Of a DNA stretch of 64,000 nt, positions 60,201-64,000 are shown one piece after another. The notes under the pieces are model-generated. The model worked only from the letters and a program-made list of their open reading frames with translations, was not told the origin of the DNA and did no database searches. The stretch lies in NCBI GenBank assembly GCA_048498995.1, contig JBEHWX010000001.1, forward strand, positions 62,001-126,000, written 5' to 3'. The stretch is from JBEHWX01 sp048498995 (GTDB taxonomy: Bacteria > Bacteroidota > Ignavibacteria > OLB7). Position 1 is the first letter of the stretch; each line of letters starts with the position of its first letter. Both the position numbers and the translations under genes were made by a program.

Positions 60201-62669
60201 ATGCTTCGATCAATCCCGAATGCCATCGGCCCGGTAACCGATAGATACGTTTCGAGACGATCCTCCGACCGGTCGGTTCCTCCGAGCGCGCGTCCGCTGC
60301 TCTGCGCGTGGTGGTCGTGGCCCTTCATTTCGTTGGTGGTGCTCTTGCTGGCCGCCGCCGCTCCTCCCCTGGCCGCCCTGCCGCCGATGCCGGTCGGGGC
60401 CGACACCACGCACGCGGACACCACCCATTCGGCCGCCGCGCCCCCCGGTGCCTACGACGTGTCGGTGGCCAGGCTGATCGGGGAGATGACCGATGTGTCC
60501 CGCTTTCTCACGCCTCCCTCGCCGTCGTACCGGGCACGCCTGGCCTCCAGCCGCGATCGGAGCTCCGACGCCAACTACACGTTCTACAACAACGACTACG
60601 GCTACTTCCTGCGCGTCGAGAGCCAGGGGGAGCGCCGGGAATGGGTGATGATGGAGAGCTACCATCCGGGAGCGATCCTCAAGATCTGGACGCCGAATCC
60701 GATCGGCACGCTCCGGATCTATCTCGACGATTCCCTCGCCCCGGCTATCGAGGCGCCGATGGTCGATCTGATGAGCGGCCGCGTTCCCCCGTTCGATTCC
60801 TCGATCGCCTACCAGATCAACGGCGGCTACAACTTCTATTTCCCCCTCTCCTATGCGCGCTTCTGTCGGGTCACCGTGGATGACGGGTGCGATCTCTTCT
60901 ACCAGATCAACTACCGCGAGTATCCGGATTCGGCGCGCGTCGAGCCGTTCATGGCGGCCGACCCGATCACGATCGCCGGGGCGCTGCTGGCGACGCGCCG
61001 CCGGTTCGACGATCCGTCGACTCTCTACGGGCACCAGCGCGGGGAGGTGATACAGGAGGCGGTCTCGGTCGGTCCCGGTGCTCCGGCCAGGATCGTGGCG
61101 CGCGCGCCGGCCGGGGGCGGCCTCGTCTGCTGGACCCGCGTCGCCCCGATGATACCGGGCGCGGCGACCGAGAACGTGCGGATCAGGATCGTGGCCGACA
61201 CCACGCAGACGGTGGAGGGGCCGCTGCGCGCCTTCTTCGGCGGCAGCGACGCCTCGGTCCCCTTCCGGACCCTCGTCGGCGAGATGGACTCGGCCGGCGC
61301 CCTGACCAGCCGCTGGCCGATGCCGTTTCGCGACAGCCTGGTGGTCGAGCTGAGCGCCGCCGCCGGTACGTTCGACGCGAGCGTGGGGCTCGAGATACAG
61401 CCGCATCTCTTCGAGCCGGGGCGCACGCGCTACCTTCACGCCACCTGGCACTCCGAGGAGAACATGATCACCCGGCCGTTCCGGCTCTGGACCATGACCG
61501 ATCTCATCGGAGAGGGGGCCTATGTCGGGACGGTGCTCACCGTGGCCAACCCGATCAATGACTGGTGGGGCGAAGGGGATGATCGGATGATCGTGGACGG
61601 ACGCGCTCCCACCGACTACTGGGGAACAGGGACGGAGGATCTCTTCGGCGGCGGATGGGCGCTCTTCGACCGCTTCAGTCGACCATATCATGCCTTCACC
61701 GAGACCGGCCCCCGCCGTCAGAACTTCGGCATCTGGTACGGCTTCTGGTCGATGTGCCGCTGGTACCTGCTCGAGCCGATTCCGTTCGACGAGCGCCTGA
61801 TCTTCGACCTTGAGGTCTACCACATGACCGGCCGCGCCGAGGTCTCGTATGGCGCGATGAACTTCTGGTACGCCCCGGCCTCAACCTGGGAGCGGACGGA
61901 GATGGCCTCCAGGAACAACGTCGTGCGCCTGCCGGCGATCCATGAAAGCGATTCGATTCCGGGAGCTATCGAGGGGGAGTGGATGGCGGTCCGCTATTTC
62001 GCCGGCACCTGGTTCGATATCCTCCCGCGAGCCCCGGAGGTCGGAGCCGACTGGAGCCGCGCGCAGTGCTTTCTCTGGAAGTCCGCTCCCGGGCCGGTCG
62101 GCAACCGCGTCGGTCTCGGATTCCGCGTCGCGACCTCCGGCACCTACCGGGTCACCGGCTACTTCGCGCGAGGGCCGGGCTACGGCACGTTCAACATCGA
62201 CATCAATGGACGTGGCGCTCCGGCGGGGATCGATCTGGCCGCCGACACGCTCGGCGCCACCGGACCGGTCGATCTCGGCACCTTCCCCCTGATCGCGGGG
62301 GAGAACCTGATGACGGTCCATGTGCCGGACTCCGCCGTCTTCACCGATCCGAGGCTCTTCGGTCTGGACGCGATCGTGCTTACCCCGCTCTCCGCCGTCC
62401 GGCCCGATGATGCCGGCGACGATGCCGACGGTCCGTTCGCGGCGCTCGTCGACGGAGGTCGCGTCGCGATCCGTCTCGACCGTCGGGAGCGCGTCGCGGT
62501 CGATGTCGTCGACCTGCTCGGCAACGTCACGCCGATGCTGGCACCCTCGGTGTTCGAGGCGGGACGGTGGACCGTGGATCTCGATCCGGAGCGGCTTCCG
62601 CGCTCGATCGGGTTTCTGCGCGTCAGGGCGGGGGATCGCGTGGCGACCATGCCGATCGCGCGGCCGTAG
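60201..62669 (+). CDS. GH172 (DUF2961) glycoside hydrolase with T9SS tail
   Basis: The ATG at 60201 (822 residues) is followed by an unusually long, basic N-terminal region before the hydrophobic signal core WPFISLVVLLLAAAAPPLAA. The DUF2961/GH172 domain (about 90-480) shows VMMESYHPGAILKIWTPNP, RIYLDDSLAPAIEAPMVDLMSG, YNFYFPLSYARFCRVTVDD and the conserved INDWWGEGDDRMIVDG...YWGTGTEDLFGGGW. A beta-rich second part (about 560-720) and a degenerate T9SS-like tail follow (AVDVVDLLGNVTPML...FLRVRAGDRVATMPIARP). GH172 members cleave fructose- or arabinofuranose-containing glycans; the substrate here is open. A later start is possible. Confidence 0.85.
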   Translation: MLRSIPNAIGPVTDRYVSRRSSDRSVPPSARPLLCAWWSWPFISLVVLLLAAAAPPLAALPPMPVGADTTHADTTHSAAAPPGAYDVSVARLIGEMTDVSRFLTPPSPSYRARLASSRDRSSDANYTFYNNDYGYFLRVESQGERREWVMMESYHPGAILKIWTPNPIGTLRIYLDDSLAPAIEAPMVDLMSGRVPPFDSSIAYQINGGYNFYFPLSYARFCRVTVDDGCDLFYQINYREYPDSARVEPFMAADPITIAGALLATRRRFDDPSTLYGHQRGEVIQEAVSVGPGAPARIVARAPAGGGLVCWTRVAPMIPGAATENVRIRIVADTTQTVEGPLRAFFGGSDASVPFRTLVGEMDSAGALTSRWPMPFRDSLVVELSAAAGTFDASVGLEIQPHLFEPGRTRYLHATWHSEENMITRPFRLWTMTDLIGEGAYVGTVLTVANPINDWWGEGDDRMIVDGRAPTDYWGTGTEDLFGGGWALFDRFSRPYHAFTETGPRRQNFGIWYGFWSMCRWYLLEPIPFDERLIFDLEVYHMTGRAEVSYGAMNFWYAPASTWERTEMASRNNVVRLPAIHESDSIPGAIEGEWMAVRYFAGTWFDILPRAPEVGADWSRAQCFLWKSAPGPVGNRVGLGFRVATSGTYRVTGYFARGPGYGTFNIDINGRGAPAGIDLAADTLGATGPVDLGTFPLIAGENLMTVHVPDSAVFTDPRLFGLDAIVLTPLSAVRPDDAGDDADGPFAALVDGGRVAIRLDRRERVAVDVVDLLGNVTPMLAPSVFEAGRWTVDLDPERLPRSIGFLRVRAGDRVATMPIARP

Positions 62670-62748
62670 CGCGCGCCCGTAGCGCTCGCCGTGGTCCGCT
62701 TCTGGCGTGACGATTGCGCCTCGTGTCGGAAAACGGGATGGATACGCC

Positions 62749-63438
62749 ATGGCCAGTGTTCGACGGCTCCACAACTGGAGCGTTTCCCCGCGCGAGGCGG
62801 TGGAGATGCAGCGACGGATGAAGGATCTGGTGGAGGTAACGCCGCTTGCCACGCCGGTGCGGACCGTTGCCGGCGCCGATATCTCGTTCGATCGCGACTC
62901 CACGGTGATCTACGCCGGTATAGTCGTGATCGACCTGGAATCGATGGAGACGGTGGAGGAAGTGGGGGTGGTGACCGAGACCACGTTTCCGTACGTGCCG
63001 GGGCTCCTCTCCTTCCGGGAGGCGCCGGCGGTGCTGGAGGCGTGGGAGCGTCTGACGCGGGAGCCCGACGCGCTGATGATCGATGGTCACGGCCTTGCGC
63101 ATCCTCGCCGCTTCGGGATCGCCTCCCACATCGGCGTGCTCATCGAGCGTCCCTCGCTCGGCTGCGGCAAGTCGGTGCTCACCGGACGCTTCGAGATGCC
63201 GGACATCGAGCGCGGATCCTGGAGTCCGATGATCGACCGGGGAGAGATCATCGGCGCGGCGCTCCGCACCAAGCGGAAGGTGCAGCCGATCTACGTCAGC
63301 GTCGGCAACCGGATCGATCTGCCGGGGGCGATCGACGTGGCGCTCCGGTCCGATGGCGGCTATCGCCAGCCGGAGCCGACCCGGCGCGCGCATCACCTGG
63401 TCAACGCGCTCCGGCGCGGCGAGCGGGCCCCGGGCTGA
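62749..63438 (+). CDS. nfi: Endonuclease V
   Basis: The ATG at 62749 (229 residues) is preferred over a GTG at 62707 (no ribosome-binding site). Endonuclease V motifs are VAGADISFDRDSTVIYAGIVVI (first catalytic Asp), ETTFPYVPGLLSFREAPAVL (Glu, PYxPGLLxFRE) and LMIDGHGLAHPRRFGIASHIGV (second Asp). Further conserved segments are PSLGCGKSVLTG and PIYVSVGNRIDLPGAI. It nicks DNA one phosphodiester 3' of deoxyinosine, initiating repair of deaminated adenine. It follows the GH172 gene by about 80 bases and may be read from the same direction, but no functional link is expected. Confidence 0.92.
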   Translation: MASVRRLHNWSVSPREAVEMQRRMKDLVEVTPLATPVRTVAGADISFDRDSTVIYAGIVVIDLESMETVEEVGVVTETTFPYVPGLLSFREAPAVLEAWERLTREPDALMIDGHGLAHPRRFGIASHIGVLIERPSLGCGKSVLTGRFEMPDIERGSWSPMIDRGEIIGAALRTKRKVQPIYVSVGNRIDLPGAIDVALRSDGGYRQPEPTRRAHHLVNALRRGERAPG

Positions 63439-63480
63439 TGCCCGAAGCCACGCCCGCGCGGCGGTGGCACATCCCGATCG

Positions 63481-64000
63481 TCATGCTTCCCAGGCCTGGC
63501 GGAGCGCCCCACGGAAGACGAGGTTGAGCGTCTCGTTCTCCACCTTCAGGGCCGGCCGTGCCTGGATGCCGGCCTCGAGCCGCTCCAGCTCCCGTTCGAT
63601 GTACTCGTTCAGCTCCTCGACGCGAGGCCCGGTGCCGAGCTCGCCGCCGCTTCGCTTCCGTTCCAGCAGTTGATCGATCCGCGCGCGCAGCACGCTCCCC
63701 GGCTCCACGAGCATGTCGACCAGCGTGGCGAACTCCACCGGCACCGGTCCCAGATCCCGCTCGATCCAGTCGATCGCCAGGAGCGGCCGAAGCACGTAGA
63801 GATATTTCTTGGTCGAGACCACCGCTCCCCGCAGATAGCTCCGATAGTTCCCCTGCGCCATGTGGAGGTAATGATGCGCGCAGGCCAGCGGCGAGTAGGC
63901 GTCGGGAAGGAGCGCGCGGATGCTCTCCACGATCTCCGGACGCTGCCGGTAGATGATCGGCGAGGTGAGCCATTCCAGCAGCGGCGGATTCGAGCGGCGG
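63481..64000 (-). CDS. YcgL/RlaP-type nucleotidyltransferase (5' partial)
   Basis: The frame is open to the right window edge; the visible part ends at 63481. The sequence LEWLTSPIIYRQRPEIVESI runs upstream of the first internal start-like codon (GTG at 63930), showing that the real start lies outside. The hallmarks YSPLACAHHYLHMAQGNYRSYL, STKKYLYVLRPLLAIDWIERDLGPVP and EFATLVD identify the YcgL/RlaP family of DNA polymerase beta-like nucleotidyltransferases. Related proteins are associated with RNA ligases in RNA repair. The catalytic GS..DxD part is beyond the window, so activity cannot be judged. It converges with endonuclease V (42-base gap). Confidence 0.85.
   Translation of the reverse strand, partial: RRSNPPLLEWLTSPIIYRQRPEIVESIRALLPDAYSPLACAHHYLHMAQGNYRSYLRGAVVSTKKYLYVLRPLLAIDWIERDLGPVPVEFATLVDMLVEPGSVLRARIDQLLERKRSGGELGTGPRVEELNEYIERELERLEAGIQARPALKVENETLNLVFRGALRQAWEA

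Overview
This 64 kb window comes from a GC-rich bacterial chromosome that I place, by inference, in the FCB group, probably a Chlorobiota/Kapabacteria- or Bacteroidota-like lineage. Three observations support this. Nine predicted secreted proteins end in a type IX secretion (T9SS) type A / FlgD-like C-terminal sorting domain. The 2-oxoacid dehydrogenase E1 alpha and beta subunits are fused in one polypeptide. Several intergenic regions carry the Bacteroidota-type -7 promoter motif TAnnTTTG. No rRNA, tRNA, CRISPR array, insertion sequence or phage module was found.

Layout. 1-6 kb: the 3' end of a T9SS cargo gene, a repeat-rich gap, an NfeD-flotillin membrane pair and two tandem paralogous secreted FG-GAP-like proteins. 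6-13.6 kb: a TetR-controlled ABC-2 drug-exporter operon (TetR, HlyD/MFP, two ATPases, two permeases; compare E. coli cecR-ybhGFSR) interrupted by unusual tandem repeats. 13.7-33.4 kb: an ethanolamine-permease-like APC transporter, a glutamine-synthetase-like ligase, an aldehyde dehydrogenase and an Fe-type alcohol dehydrogenase, all on the + strand and interleaved with T9SS cargo genes (three minus-strand paralogous WD40-like proteins, a TIGR03790-like protein and a 14-repeat BNR protein). I suggest these four enzymes form a dispersed gamma-glutamylated amine (ethanolamine-like) catabolic route.

33.5-38 kb: a lone protein of five Myb/SANT-like repeats, a 1.1 kb gene-free region, a RecQ-family helicase and a dolichol-phosphate-type glycosyltransferase. 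38-46.7 kb: a large secreted M16 metalloprotease, a queuosine-precursor transporter, an aminotransferase overlapping a secreted M14 carboxypeptidase, and a small secreted protein. 46.8-52.1 kb: a GntR-slipin operon, an SrkA-like kinase, a winged-helix plus two-DUF5985 operon and a K+-channel-like protein with an atypical filter. 52.4-56.4 kb: the fused E1 dehydrogenase and a MarR-DoxX pair with paired palindromic operators.

56.6-64 kb: T9SS-targeted GH44 and GH172 (DUF2961) glycoside hydrolases, a candidate ~75-nt structured RNA with its own promoter and terminator, a nonsense-interrupted DUF3800 gene with a striking upstream inverted repeat, endonuclease V, and a partial YcgL/RlaP-type nucleotidyltransferase running off the end.

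The gene content suggests a heterotroph that exports many large proteins, including polysaccharide and peptide hydrolases, by T9SS. The noncoding fraction is rich in small repeat families: heptamer-based GAGAATT/AAGAATG elements next to gene ends, a GCGTTCAATTGAACGC palindrome family, and 12-, 15-, 17- and 100-bp tandem arrays.
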